In this document: positions 16,891-23,789 of the stretch, piece by piece
How positions within the stretch are numbered: position 1 is the first letter of the stretch
How the letters are laid out: every line of letters begins with the position of its first letter
IMG/VR virus record: IMGVR_UViG_3300037563_000027
Location: 1-30,167 of that record
DNA from: a virus
Length of the DNA: 30,167 nucleotides
Direction: 5' to 3' (one strand)
Translations under genes and position numbers: made by a program
Notes under the pieces: model-generated
Seen by the model: only the letters and a program-made list of their open reading frames with translations
What the model was told of the DNA's origin: nothing
The model's database searches: none

Positions 16891-17687
16891 CCCTCCACCC
16901 ACTTTCCCAGCCCCTTGGCCACAGCGATAGTCGCCAGGGTCATGCTGCGCACCGTGGCGATGGTGCCGAGGCTTACTGCGCGTCCCTGTGCCTCCAGTTC
17001 GCGGAGAATCTGTGCTTGGTTCCAGTCCTGATGCTGCATGACAACGGCGCGCACTGCATCGGTTGCGGTGCGCTTGGATTGCAGAGGTCCAGCGCCCGGC
17101 AAGTCATCATGCATGAGCAGCACCGCATTTTCAGGCATACGCTCATCGACGAGGATATTGGTGGGGTTCGGAGGCCAGCCAGCGAAGACTGATACGCTTA
17201 CGCCCTGCTCGGGAACAACGGGGCCAAACTCTTCAGGATGAACAACTTTGACATGCCCATCCGAGTATTCCAAAGCGTGCGGTGAGTCCTGATCTGCTGG
17301 GGCGACAAACTGTCCATCTTTGGCCGCCAGAGGAACATGCGCTGCCTCCGAAGGATTGAAGGTATGCTCACTCTCGACCGGCGAGTCAGACACGATGTGG
17401 ATGTCACCCTCTGGGCCTCGGTCTGGCCAGCCAGCATCAATGACGGCATCGACGATGGGACCGACGAAGCCGGGGCACTCTTCCGGGTCCTGATGCGCCT
17501 TCACTCGGATAGCCTGTGCGTTGTACCAGTTACGCGCTTTGGTGCTCAGCGCTTCCCAAGCCTCATCCGAGCACTTGGACACTGCCAGCACAAGGCGCCG
17601 CAGGTAGTGGCCGTCAGGCTCGCCCTCGGCCTGGGGTAGAAAATCTACGCATACGACTGCAATCAGTTCACTGTAAATGGTGCTCAA
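16887..17687 (-). CDS. Hypothetical protein with C-terminal HTH-like segment, 266 aa
   Basis: Largest gene of the leftward island. Residues about 30-60 (VLAVSKCSDEAWEALSTKA, then RNWYNAQAI) resemble a short N-terminal module seen in uncharacterised phage proteins where AW..LS..A..W is conserved. The centre is acidic and proline-rich, probably linker. The last 50 residues (DAVRAVVMQHQDWNQAQIL, then AVSLGTIATVRSMTLATI) look like a helix-turn-helix or winged-helix unit. A DNA-binding role is possible but unproven. ATG overlaps the upstream TGA. Confidence 0.7.
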   Translation of the reverse strand: MSTIYSELIAVVCVDFLPQAEGEPDGHYLRRLVLAVSKCSDEAWEALSTKARNWYNAQAIRVKAHQDPEECPGFVGPIVDAVIDAGWPDRGPEGDIHIVSDSPVESEHTFNPSEAAHVPLAAKDGQFVAPADQDSPHALEYSDGHVKVVHPEEFGPVVPEQGVSVSVFAGWPPNPTNILVDERMPENAVLLMHDDLPGAGPLQSKRTATDAVRAVVMQHQDWNQAQILRELEAQGRAVSLGTIATVRSMTLATIAVAKGLGKWVEG

Positions 17688-17854
17688 AGTTGCATCTCCT
17701 TCTTCTTTCGTTCAATCAGGCTTATCAAAAGATTTGCCTGTGTCATCGTGAATCGGTCATGTCCCGGCCAGTTTTCCCCCGCTAGCCGCAAAATCTCAAT
17801 CATCGGCCAGTGCGTCTTCTCGAAAACCTCGTCAATCATCTCGGGGAGCGTCAC
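17684..17854 (-). CDS. Small helical protein, 56 aa, GTG start
   Basis: GTG 17854 overlaps the stop of the zinc-motif gene (GTGA). Sequence VTLPEMIDEVFEKTHWPMIE and onward is a clean amphipathic helical protein ending in KKKEMQL. The same frame is also the end of a longer frame opening at 18205, but the middle of that frame does not look like protein, so this short gene is the better reading. Function unknown. Confidence 0.6.
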   Translation of the reverse strand: MTLPEMIDEVFEKTHWPMIEILRLAGENWPGHDRFTMTQANLLISLIERKKKEMQL

Positions 17855-18205
17855 GCGCGCCTCGGTTCTTTTGGCGGGTGAGTCCCGTACTTGGCTATGA
17901 ACTCGTCTGCCATTTGGAAAGGGCAGTTCTCCTCGTGGCCGTTGTCTTCCCGATTCAGGCATAGGAGGCAAATGCCAGCCTCGTAGTCCATGCGCTCTTT
18001 CGTCTGGTGAAGAATCCTCACGATTGCTTCGGCCTCTGCTTGTCTGTTGGTTGCGTACAATGTTTTTCTCCTTCTGGGTCCTGTTGAGGACGGTAATCAG
18101 AGGCAGGATGCCCAACCGGCTTGCACAGGCCGGGCACTGCTCTGGGGAATCGCCAATCGTGTCACAATCAGCGCATAGGTAGGCATTGCGGAGGTTAACG
18201 TGCAT
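17684..18205 (-). CDS. Zinc-ribbon protein (N-terminal 48 aa) with open readthrough to 173 aa
   Basis: ATG 18205 opens a double CxxC zinc ribbon, AYLCADCDTIGDSPEQCPAC, followed by LGILPLITVLNRTQKEKN. Small phage proteins with this pattern usually end about here. In this window the frame has no stop and runs on for 125 codons, through sequence that in another frame is the convincing 69-aa gene (17851-18060), and then merges with the frame of the 56-aa gene. Either the natural stop has been lost and a 173-aa fusion is made, or the overlap is real and dual coding. The N-terminal part is credible; the C-terminal boundary is not settled. Confidence 0.5.
   Translation of the reverse strand: MHVNLRNAYLCADCDTIGDSPEQCPACASRLGILPLITVLNRTQKEKNIVRNQQTSRGRSNREDSSPDERAHGLRGWHLPPMPESGRQRPRGELPFPNGRRVHSQVRDSPAKRTEARVTLPEMIDEVFEKTHWPMIEILRLAGENWPGHDRFTMTQANLLISLIERKKKEMQL
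17851..18060 (-). CDS. Small zinc-motif protein, 69 aa, TTG start
   Basis: TTG 18060 has AAGGAG with ideal seven-base spacing, so this rare start is well supported. After a helical lead (RQAEAEAIVRILHQTKERM) comes CLLCLNREDNGHEENC, a CxxC-x8-H-x3-C cluster that should bind zinc. Ends in basic PKEPRRA, overlapping the next GTG. No named family recognised. Confidence 0.68.
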   Translation of the reverse strand: MYATNRQAEAEAIVRILHQTKERMDYEAGICLLCLNREDNGHEENCPFQMADEFIAKYGTHPPKEPRRA

Positions 18206-18452
18206 GGCTCACCAGCCAGTGTGCCAGGAACATGATGGGGTGATGCAGCTCCCATAAGCCCCAGATTACGAGTCCTGCCAGGACTTCAATGGCCAGCGCA
18301 TTGCGGATGCCGGTGAAGAATGCAATGCCGTCGTCGTTCCGCAACTCGCTTACGTTCGGCCCTTCGCCGAGTATGTTGGCGTGGACATACTCGCCATCGC
18401 CGATTTGGTGCCGGTCCATCACTTCATTCGTGATCCGTTCTGTTTTGGTCAT
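18195..18452 (-). CDS. Small single-pass membrane protein, 85 aa
   Basis: First gene of the leftward accessory operon. ATG 18452 with AAGGGG ahead. A soluble N-terminal half (MTKTERITNEVMDRHQ) is followed by a hydrophobic segment at about 52-82 (ALAIEVLAGLVIWGLWELHH, then IMFLAHWLV), one or two membrane passes, and a short basic end. Overlaps the next ATG by 11 bases. Could be a superinfection or membrane-modifying protein; no evidence beyond topology. Confidence 0.68.
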   Translation of the reverse strand: MTKTERITNEVMDRHQIGDGEYVHANILGEGPNVSELRNDDGIAFFTGIRNALAIEVLAGLVIWGLWELHHPIMFLAHWLVSHAR

Positions 18453-18481
18453 CTCAAGACCCCTTTCTGTGAACTGGAATT

Positions 18482-18510
18482 ATTAAACCACCACTTGCGC
18501 GGTTTATCAA
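18482..18510 (-). promoter_or_regulatory. Sigma70-like leftward promoter of the accessory operon
   Basis: On the complement, TTGATA (18505-18510) is separated by 17 bases from TTTAAT (18482-18487). Each box matches the consensus at five of six positions. Transcription would start near 18475, 23 bases before ATG 18452. Confidence 0.7.
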
Positions 18511-18543
18511 GTGCTATTTTCGCGGGAATGAGCAATTGCGTAC

Positions 18544-18562
18544 GATTCCTGTTTTGGGAATC
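18544..18562. promoter_or_regulatory. Inverted repeat, possible operator between divergent promoters
   Basis: GATTCC, seven bases, GGAATC: a perfect six-base dyad midway between the leftward and rightward promoters. The place suggests a regulator site; the binding protein is unknown. Confidence 0.4.
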
Positions 18563-18586
18563 TTTCGCACTTATTAAACTTTTCTG

Positions 18587-18614
18587 TTGACACGCGCGCT
18601 AGGGGTGCTATTCT
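18587..18614 (+). promoter_or_regulatory. Sigma70-like rightward promoter of the accessory operon
   Basis: TTGACA (18587-18592), 16 bases, TATTCT (18609-18614). Transcription would start near 18621, giving a 47-base leader. The -10 is the same TATTCT seen in the promoter at 28100. Confidence 0.75.
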
Positions 18615-18630
18615 TGGTTTATCAACTAAA

Positions 18631-18650
18631 CGGTTGTTGTCAATCAACCG
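18631..18650 (+). promoter_or_regulatory. Leader hairpin or operator before 18668 gene
   Basis: CGGTTG, eight bases, CAACCG: a perfect six-base dyad in the leader, ending just before the AAGGAG ribosome site of the next gene. It could be an operator or an RNA hairpin affecting translation. Confidence 0.4.
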
Positions 18651-18667
18651 CATAAGGAGCAGCAAAA

Positions 18668-19027
18668 ATGTTCGCAATCCGTAAAGGCAACACAATCACA
18701 ATCGCGCCGCTGGAAGATGCTCTAGTTGGCTTGCAGTCCGGCTGGGCTATTCGTTTCTCCGATAAGCCTCAATTCCTCTTCCACGCGATACGGAATCAGA
18801 CCATGGATCAAGCAATTGCGCTCTGCGCTCGCATGGCCAGACGCGAAGGGCTTGATCTCCGCTCCAATGCTTGCACCGCGCAAGTCTTTGAATTGGCTCC
18901 CGATGGAGAGCATAAGGCGTGTGAACTTCTCGGCCTTTCGTATCCTCCTCCCGCATACACTCTCCCGGCTGTGAAGTTAGTTCAAGATCGCCTGGCCGCG
19001 CTGGTGAACCTGACCATTTACCGCTGA
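18668..19027 (+). CDS. Hypothetical protein, 119 aa
   Basis: First gene of the rightward operon, ATG 18668 with AAGGAG nine bases ahead. Starts MFAIRKGNTITIAPLEDAL; mixed alpha/beta, with a helical middle (QTMDQAIALCARMARREGL). No family recognised. The rightward operon runs against all neighbouring virion genes and has its own promoter, the layout of a moron (late-acquired accessory gene). Confidence 0.72.
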   Translation: MFAIRKGNTITIAPLEDALVGLQSGWAIRFSDKPQFLFHAIRNQTMDQAIALCARMARREGLDLRSNACTAQVFELAPDGEHKACELLGLSYPPPAYTLPAVKLVQDRLAALVNLTIYR

Positions 19028-19056
19028 AAACTCAACAAAAATGAGGACGGTGAACA

Positions 19057-19263
19057 ATGAAACCACCACCCGGCTTGGAGATTCGCTGGAACGCGCAGGT
19101 GAGAGCATTCTTTGTAGAGTATGGCAATGTGCGCTTTGCGGTGAGTAGGACCGGCGCACTCTTGCTCGCCGATGGACTGCATTATGCCGTACAGACTCTG
19201 ACCGTGGCCCAGTATACCGGCCATGAAGAGAACAATTTACTGACATATTCCGAGGAGGATTGA
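19057..19263 (+). CDS. Hypothetical protein, 68 aa
   Basis: ATG 19057 with GAGGACGGTGA ahead, 29 bases after the previous stop. A compact beta-rich small protein (EIRWNAQVRAFFVEYGNVRF). Stop TGA lies three bases before the next ATG. No family recognised. Confidence 0.65.
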   Translation: MKPPPGLEIRWNAQVRAFFVEYGNVRFAVSRTGALLLADGLHYAVQTLTVAQYTGHEENNLLTYSEED

Positions 19264-19265
19264 CA

Positions 19266-19472
19266 ATGGATTGCACATCAGCATTTCGGCAGTGGTGGGA
19301 CGATTTGACGCGAGAAGGCGACCCGATGCGCATCCCTAACCCTTGCTCTAAAGGATTCACGGCAGGCTGGTACGCTTGCGAACGGGAACATGAACGGCAG
19401 AGGGGAGAAACGCTCCGCCAGAGGGAATTTGTAGGGCGTCACACGGAGGATAGCGATGCGCATCAGCGATGA
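19266..19472 (+). CDS. Hypothetical protein, 68 aa
   Basis: ATG 19266 with GAGGAGG inside the end of the previous gene. Starts MDCTSAFRQWWDDLTREGD; the pattern of an aromatic N-terminal helix then GFTAGWYACEREHERQRGE is seen in short phage proteins of unknown role, where a GW..A...E helix recurs. Overlaps the next gene by 17 bases. Confidence 0.65.
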   Translation: MDCTSAFRQWWDDLTREGDPMRIPNPCSKGFTAGWYACEREHERQRGETLRQREFVGRHTEDSDAHQR

Positions 19473-19731
19473 AGAACTCGAACTATTCCGGGACTGGCAA
19501 CCTGGCGACTCGATCACGATGGACATGAACAGTGTGGGGATGCTGATTCAAGAAGTAATCCGCTCCCGCGTTGCGCTCCGAGCCTACAACAAGCTGGAGG
19601 ACATGCACTCCAACTGTCCGGAATGCGAAGGATTGATGCCACCAGAACTATGTGAGAAATGCTGGATTTGGGCAGACTTTGCTCGGCTCAGGATGCGAGA
19701 GATCATCGAACAGATTGGACCGACAGCTTAA
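19456..19731 (+). CDS. Small zinc-ribbon protein, 91 aa
   Basis: ATG 19456 with CGGAGG ahead. Helical N-terminus (ISDEELELFRDWQPGD), then NCPECEGLMPPELCEKC, two CxxC knuckles ten residues apart, then a basic helix. Zinc-binding small protein, function unknown. One of about a dozen Cys-knuckle proteins in the window. Confidence 0.7.
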   Translation: MRISDEELELFRDWQPGDSITMDMNSVGMLIQEVIRSRVALRAYNKLEDMHSNCPECEGLMPPELCEKCWIWADFARLRMREIIEQIGPTA

Positions 19732-19801
19732 CCTCCGCCGCGCGGTCATTGCCGTAAGCGGAACACGCCGGGCGGTATATCCCGGCAGAATCGAGGAAAC
19801 C

Positions 19802-19981
19802 ATGAACATTTACATCGCAATCGGCCTGGCGCTCCTGGCGCTGATCTGCTGGGCAATCTACCGGCTGGACCGCTCCGAGCGTGCGCGGCAATACTGGCTG
19901 ATGGTCGAAGCCGAAGCGTTGAGACGCGAGAAGCTGCGCGCCGAGCTCTACAACGAAGCTGTAAAAGATCGGAGAGACTGA
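19802..19981 (+). CDS. Small membrane protein, 59 aa
   Basis: ATG 19802 with GAGGAAACC ahead; a longer upstream frame lacks a ribosome site. Residues 3-20 (IYIAIGLALLALICWAIY) form one membrane helix, followed by a long charged helix (RARQYWLMVEAEALRREKL). The shape is that of an inner-membrane anchored coiled coil. A spanin role is conceivable but no lysis partner is seen. Confidence 0.65.
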   Translation: MNIYIAIGLALLALICWAIYRLDRSERARQYWLMVEAEALRREKLRAELYNEAVKDRRD

Positions 19982-19982
19982 C

Positions 19983-20246
19983 ATGACCGAACTAAATATC
20001 GCACTCGAAGTAGCCAAGAAACTCATCGCTGAAATGGAAGACGCCCCGGACAGGTCGCCGTGCGCCAAGAAGCACCGCGCACGTATCGCGCTGATCGACT
20101 ACCGGATGTTTCTGCTGGGCCGGAAGTCCTACGATGATCTCTGCCTAGTGCGCGCCAAGGCGATGCAGAGTGGAGTATCAGAACAGCAGTTGCTCGATGA
20201 GTCCTTCCGGATGCGGCAAATGTGGGCAGCGAGGAAACTGCGCTAG
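19983..20246 (+). CDS. Hypothetical helical protein, 87 aa
   Basis: Last gene of the rightward operon. ATG 19983, one base after the preceding stop region, with GGAGAG ahead. Starts MTELNIALEVAKKLIAEME; helical and basic. Its stop overlaps the stop of the convergent gene by four bases (20243-20246), so there is no room for a separate terminator. Confidence 0.65.
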   Translation: MTELNIALEVAKKLIAEMEDAPDRSPCAKKHRARIALIDYRMFLLGRKSYDDLCLVRAKAMQSGVSEQQLLDESFRMRQMWAARKLR

Positions 20247-20437
20247 AGCTTCCCGCTCTGAAGAGTCTCCCAACGAATCGGCCGGCCATCCTCGAAGATC
20301 AGGATGAACCGGCCGTAGAACCTTTCGGGGAGAATTGGCCTCAAGGCCATGGCGGCGCGCAGGATTGATTCAGCCGTAACCGGCATAGACTTCAGGGCTG
20401 ATTCCTCGTCAATTCTTATGCGTCCTGTTGCCGCCAT
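20243..20437 (-). CDS. Small hypothetical protein downstream of MuF gene, 64 aa
   Basis: ATG 20437 with GAGAGG ahead, nine bases after the MuF-like stop. Starts MAATGRIRIDEESALKSMP; ends in a beta-rich part (FYGRFILIFEDGRPIRWE). Converges on the rightward operon. Function unknown. Confidence 0.65.
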   Translation of the reverse strand: MAATGRIRIDEESALKSMPVTAESILRAAMALRPILPERFYGRFILIFEDGRPIRWETLQSGKL

Positions 20438-20446
20438 CTATTCCTC

Positions 20447-21100
20447 TCACTCTGATTCGCTGTCGTCGCCTTGAGATTCAGAATAGCCCACCCCGCATCG
20501 ATCATTCGGGTGAATCGGCGTGCAATCGTCACCCGAAGGGAACGGCTCGTCTATCGGTATCAAGCCAGCCTCGATATTTTCCATGCAATCCTCGCAAGCA
20601 TCCCCTGAGCCGATCTGCTGCTTGAACTTCTGCCCTGTACCTTTGGCGGCCTCGTGCTTTCCGTGGTTGTAGGCATACATGCTTTCGGTCCTGCTGATGG
20701 TTAGGGCGCGCGCGGCGCTAAAGTCCTCGCTCTGGAGGATGTTGTGCTGGAGTTCGGTCGTAGTCCACCCCTCATCGACGGACTTGCTTATCAACTCTCG
20801 TAGGTTGGCCCTGGTGGTATCCGTGATCGCCCACTTGGCGTTCGGATTATCAATGATCTCGCCCTTGTCTGTGATGCGCTTTCCCACCAGCTCCGCGCCA
20901 CGCTCCCGAGCCATCTGCCGCGCCTGCTCCAAGACTTTGGTCCACATGTCGCTGTCTTCGACAATGCCGCGGTCGGTCAGGAACTCTGTGGCGCCAGCTA
21001 CTGCATCGGTTTCAAGGTAGGGCGTCACCTCGGGGATCAGGTCGCCCCAGTCGATGACTACGTCAATTGTGTCCTGATTTTTCTTGGGATGATCCACCAT
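20447..21100 (-). CDS. MuF-like minor head (head morphogenesis) protein, 217 aa
   Basis: Contains the C-terminal MuF core: AARALTISRTESMYAYNHG (around residues 130-148) followed by GDACEDCMENIEAG and a closing CTPIHPNDRCGVGY. Such proteins bind near the portal and in Mu and SPP1 (gp7) are needed for head assembly or DNA ejection. It follows the portal gene, as usual. It lacks a long C-terminal extension, so no toxin domain is attached. Confidence 0.88.
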   Translation of the reverse strand: MVDHPKKNQDTIDVVIDWGDLIPEVTPYLETDAVAGATEFLTDRGIVEDSDMWTKVLEQARQMARERGAELVGKRITDKGEIIDNPNAKWAITDTTRANLRELISKSVDEGWTTTELQHNILQSEDFSAARALTISRTESMYAYNHGKHEAAKGTGQKFKQQIGSGDACEDCMENIEAGLIPIDEPFPSGDDCTPIHPNDRCGVGYSESQGDDSESE

Positions 21101-21115
21101 AGATGCAAGTATAGT

Positions 21116-21265
21116 TTATTGCCGGGTTGCGTACCGGCCCCGGCTACCTTCATCGTCGGCCTTCGCCAGCTTCTCAGTTGCGAGTCCTGCTGCCGCTTCT
21201 TTTCCCTTGCGCTTCAGGTAGGCCGCTAGTACCTGCTCCAGTGACTTCCCCGCTTTGCTAAAGGG
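21116..21265 (-). other. Possible -1 frameshift extension of portal protein
   Basis: The portal reading frame contains C CCT TTA (21265-21259), an X XXY YYZ slippery heptamer, 11 codons before its stop. A -1 slip there leads into a frame open for 47 more codons to TAA 21118-21116, starting SKAGKSLEQVLAAYLKRKG and ending GSRGRYATRQ, strongly helical and well composed. This frame has no ATG, GTG or TTG between the slip site and its end, and I found none in about 45 codons upstream. The extension fills the only sizeable gap between portal and MuF genes. The slipped product would be about 591 residues. Confidence 0.5.
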
Positions 21266-22890
21266 CGGTCGGCTTCCGTCCCGGCCTCCTTTTGCGTGGG
21301 AGTAGGCTTGCTGGAGTTCTTGCCTGGTCCTGATGCCCCGCCGGCTCCGCCCGGTGCGACTGGGGTAGGTAGCGCGGTCTGTGCTGCCAGGACACTGAGC
21401 GGCATAGCTCCTGTGCCCGTGTATATCATCGCCACGTCACCACCCTCAATCGCATCCAGACCGTCCCGGTCTCGTAGTTCGTTGATTGTTCTGGCCCCGA
21501 TCTTCACGTTGGTTTGGTCAATCGTGGCTTGGTCGGTTGCCGCTACTTCCTCGTTCTGGTCGAACGTATGGCCGATGTCGTCCCATCCCCAGCCGAGGAA
21601 TATCAGGCGCTCCATCAGGCTCGACCACCAGAGCATCTCTCCATTGAGCCCTTGAGCGCGCATCTGCTCCTGGAGCTGTTCAGAGTTCGCCCGCGGCTCA
21701 GGCTCTTTGAGGTAGGGCTTGGGATCGGTCCTGAAGGCGCGGCAAACGATGCGAGCCATCCACTCGTCATAATCGCTCTTGAGCAAGTCGCCGGCCGAGC
21801 CCTTCATCTCAAACGGCTTTCCACCGCCAGGTATGAACCGCATCTTGGACTTGAGCTTCAAGTTCCCGCTCATCAGCGCGTCAAACGTTCCCTGCCAGAG
21901 GGCAATCTGCTCGGCGGACCAGTTCTCCGGACAGCACACCATCACGTCGGGGCAGGTTCCCTCGTTCCAGAAGTTGAGCATGTACATCGTCTTGCGGACC
22001 TGCTGGGTAGCCTCCATCAGGATTTGCTCGACCTCGGAGTATCCGTAGATTGGATTCTGAGCCCACCGATGCCGCGGCATGTAGACAATCTCGCGCTCGG
22101 TAAAGTTGTCCATCGGGAGACCTTTGACGATCTGGACGTAGGCCAGGGACGGCCAGTCAGGGATGCGACCGCGGTCGTCAATCTTCGGCACGATGGTATT
22201 GCCGTCGATCACTTCCAGAGCGTAGGGCTTCGTCCCGGATCTGTTCTTCCATATGAACACGGTGGCAGCGTCGATGGTGTACCGCTCGCGGAAGATCATC
22301 TCCATCCACTGCGGATAGGGAATCTTCCGGTCCGGCATCTTGAAGAAGGCGTTGAGTTCCTTGATGCGCGGGTCATCTTCCGACTTCACACCTTTGGCTG
22401 GGTTCTTCAGGACGAACTTCCACGGGAGGCTCACCAGCTCGTCGACGCGCGCGCTCAGTTCATTGGCGATGATTCCCGAGCCGCGCACGATGCCCCGCAG
22501 CATCTCGCCAAGCATGATGTGCCGGTTGACGATCTCCAGGTTGTAGCCGGTGGGGTAGTCCCACTCGCGTACATCCAAGATCGACGGAGGGCCGAAAGGC
22601 TGGACGGGCTGGTAAGGGCTGAAGCGGTTGCGCTCTTCGTCTACGTCGGGGATGAAGTCGGAGGGGAGTTGGCGGTCATCAGGGCCAGGACGGTCATTTT
22701 CAGGGTCCCGAACTGGCAGAGTAGGCCGAACGCCGCCGCGATTCCTTGCATTCAAGAGTCCATGCCGCGAATTCAGGAGCGTCATTGAACCGCCGGCAGC
22801 GTCCGGCATCTTCTGCAATGCCTTGTCGTTCAGCCGTTTACCAAACACTGTATCGTCGTTGATCTCAGTCGGTTCATCCCACAAGGCCAT
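21226..22890 (-). CDS. Portal protein, 554 aa (591 if frameshifted)
   Basis: Dodecameric ring at the capsid vertex through which DNA passes. Recognisable by size, place between terminase and MuF, and internal pattern: LVSLPWKFVLKNP, then QWMEMIFRERYTIDAATVFIW (as two adjacent segments near 195-215), EIVYMPRHRWAQNPIYGYSE, then ANSEQLQEQMRAQGL and ATIDQTNVKIGARTINELRD. These fit the HK97/SPP1-type portal wing, stem and crown. The C-terminal 60 residues are Gly/Pro/Ser-rich. ATG 22890 with GGGAG ahead. A slippery CCCTTTA at codons 543-544 may extend the protein. Confidence 0.9.
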   Translation of the reverse strand: MALWDEPTEINDDTVFGKRLNDKALQKMPDAAGGSMTLLNSRHGLLNARNRGGVRPTLPVRDPENDRPGPDDRQLPSDFIPDVDEERNRFSPYQPVQPFGPPSILDVREWDYPTGYNLEIVNRHIMLGEMLRGIVRGSGIIANELSARVDELVSLPWKFVLKNPAKGVKSEDDPRIKELNAFFKMPDRKIPYPQWMEMIFRERYTIDAATVFIWKNRSGTKPYALEVIDGNTIVPKIDDRGRIPDWPSLAYVQIVKGLPMDNFTEREIVYMPRHRWAQNPIYGYSEVEQILMEATQQVRKTMYMLNFWNEGTCPDVMVCCPENWSAEQIALWQGTFDALMSGNLKLKSKMRFIPGGGKPFEMKGSAGDLLKSDYDEWMARIVCRAFRTDPKPYLKEPEPRANSEQLQEQMRAQGLNGEMLWWSSLMERLIFLGWGWDDIGHTFDQNEEVAATDQATIDQTNVKIGARTINELRDRDGLDAIEGGDVAMIYTGTGAMPLSVLAAQTALPTPVAPGGAGGASGPGKNSSKPTPTQKEAGTEADRPLAKRGSHWSRY

Positions 22891-22925
22891 GGTGTGTGCT
22901 CCCGTGGTCTAGTGTATCAACCGAA

Positions 22926-23249
22926 TCACTTTCCTTGGCACATCAGGCACTTGCAGCCCGGTGCGTGGGCTGGGCGGGCATCACGGTTGTCGGCAAGACT
23001 GAGGTTTTCTGGCGTCCTGCCAAGGGCGCGCTTGGCCTTGACTTGAGGCTTATGTGCGGGGAGCACCTGAGCGCCCCTGGACTTTCGCGTGTCAAGCGCT
23101 TCCTGAAAACCCGCTGTCTCAACAGGACACAGCGCCGCCCATAGCCCATTGACAATCACCGCCGTCTGGCTCATTGACTCTGCTTTGGCCCGTTCGTCGA
23201 TCCTTGCCGCCAGTTCGTCCGGTATGCGGATGTTGATGTGTACGCTCAC
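22926..23249 (-). CDS. Ribbon-helix-helix protein with Cys tail, 107 aa, GTG start
   Basis: Starts at GTG 23249 with GGAGG five bases ahead, overlapping the previous TGA. Residues 1-40 (VHINIRIPDELAARIDERA, then SMSQTAVIVNGL) match an Arc/CopG ribbon-helix-helix DNA-binding domain. A basic linker leads to a C-terminal CKCLMC knuckle. RHH proteins usually act as dimeric repressors, so this one could regulate the late operon it lies in. Confidence 0.75.
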   Translation of the reverse strand: MSVHINIRIPDELAARIDERAKAESMSQTAVIVNGLWAALCPVETAGFQEALDTRKSRGAQVLPAHKPQVKAKRALGRTPENLSLADNRDARPAHAPGCKCLMCQGK

Positions 23250-23401
23250 TTGGCCTCCGGTTCCGCTTCAAAATAGCACTTAGACCCGCGCACGGGCTTC
23301 CTGTCTTTCATGCACATAAACAACGCCGTCTTGATGTGGCGCCACGTATGCCCGTGGTAGACGATGGATTCGATTTCCTCTCCGCAGTTCTTACACTTCA
23401 T
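23246..23401 (-). CDS. Tiny zinc-ribbon protein, 51 aa
   Basis: ATG 23401 overlaps the previous stop (ATGA) and its TGA overlaps the next GTG. Starts MKCKNCGEEIESIVYHGHTW: a CxxC knuckle followed by His residues, with two more Cys near the middle and end (FMCMKD, SKCYF), enough for one zinc site. Function unknown. Confidence 0.72.
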   Translation of the reverse strand: MKCKNCGEEIESIVYHGHTWRHIKTALFMCMKDRKPVRGSKCYFEAEPEAK

Positions 23402-23571
23402 TTGTGTTTCCTCATTTCAGCCGCCAGCCGGTTCACATGCTCACGCCGGTAGTCAATTGTTCCGTCGTCCTGCCAAATCGTGCCGGCAAGCACCTTGGTC
23501 CGCTCGTGCGCCTGGGGCGAGTGGTCCCGCAGTTTGTCCAGTGTGCGCTCAATCATGCGGTGGAGTTTCAT
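23398..23571 (-). CDS. Tiny hypothetical protein, 57 aa
   Basis: ATG 23571 overlaps the previous stop (ATGA). Starts MKLHRMIERTLDKLRDHSP and continues TIWQDDGTIDYRREHVNRL; helical ends around a short beta hairpin. Member of a chain of four coupled short genes between TerL and portal. No family recognised. Confidence 0.68.
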   Translation of the reverse strand: MKLHRMIERTLDKLRDHSPQAHERTKVLAGTIWQDDGTIDYRREHVNRLAAEMRKHK

Positions 23572-23789
23572 TGCTGATCCTTTGCCAGCTCCGCTATCAA
23601 GCCGAGACGCGCGTAGTTAAGAACGTCGATCTGCTTCAACTCTTTGCCATCACGATAGAGCCGTTTCTCCCATTTGATAATGCCACCAACCGTATCGATT
23701 GCGACCGGCTCTATCTTTACCCGCTCTTCCAGTGTCTTCGGCTTGGCTTCGAGGTGGGAGCGGCGGTTGGCGAGTATCAGGACGCCCAA
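23568..23789 (-). CDS. Hypothetical protein, 73 aa, TTG start
   Basis: TTG 23789 inside the terminase end (13-base overlap), with AAGG six bases ahead. The core IDTVGGIIKWEKRLYRDGKE is beta-rich and basic. Similar short proteins follow large terminase genes in some phages. The exact start is uncertain. Confidence 0.62.
   Translation of the reverse strand: MGVLILANRRSHLEAKPKTLEERVKIEPVAIDTVGGIIKWEKRLYRDGKELKQIDVLNYARLGLIAELAKDQQ

Noticed and set aside
21514-22788. Plus-strand open frame of about 420 codons opposite the portal
   Set aside because: Antisense shadow; portal frame has clear family motifs and a proper start.
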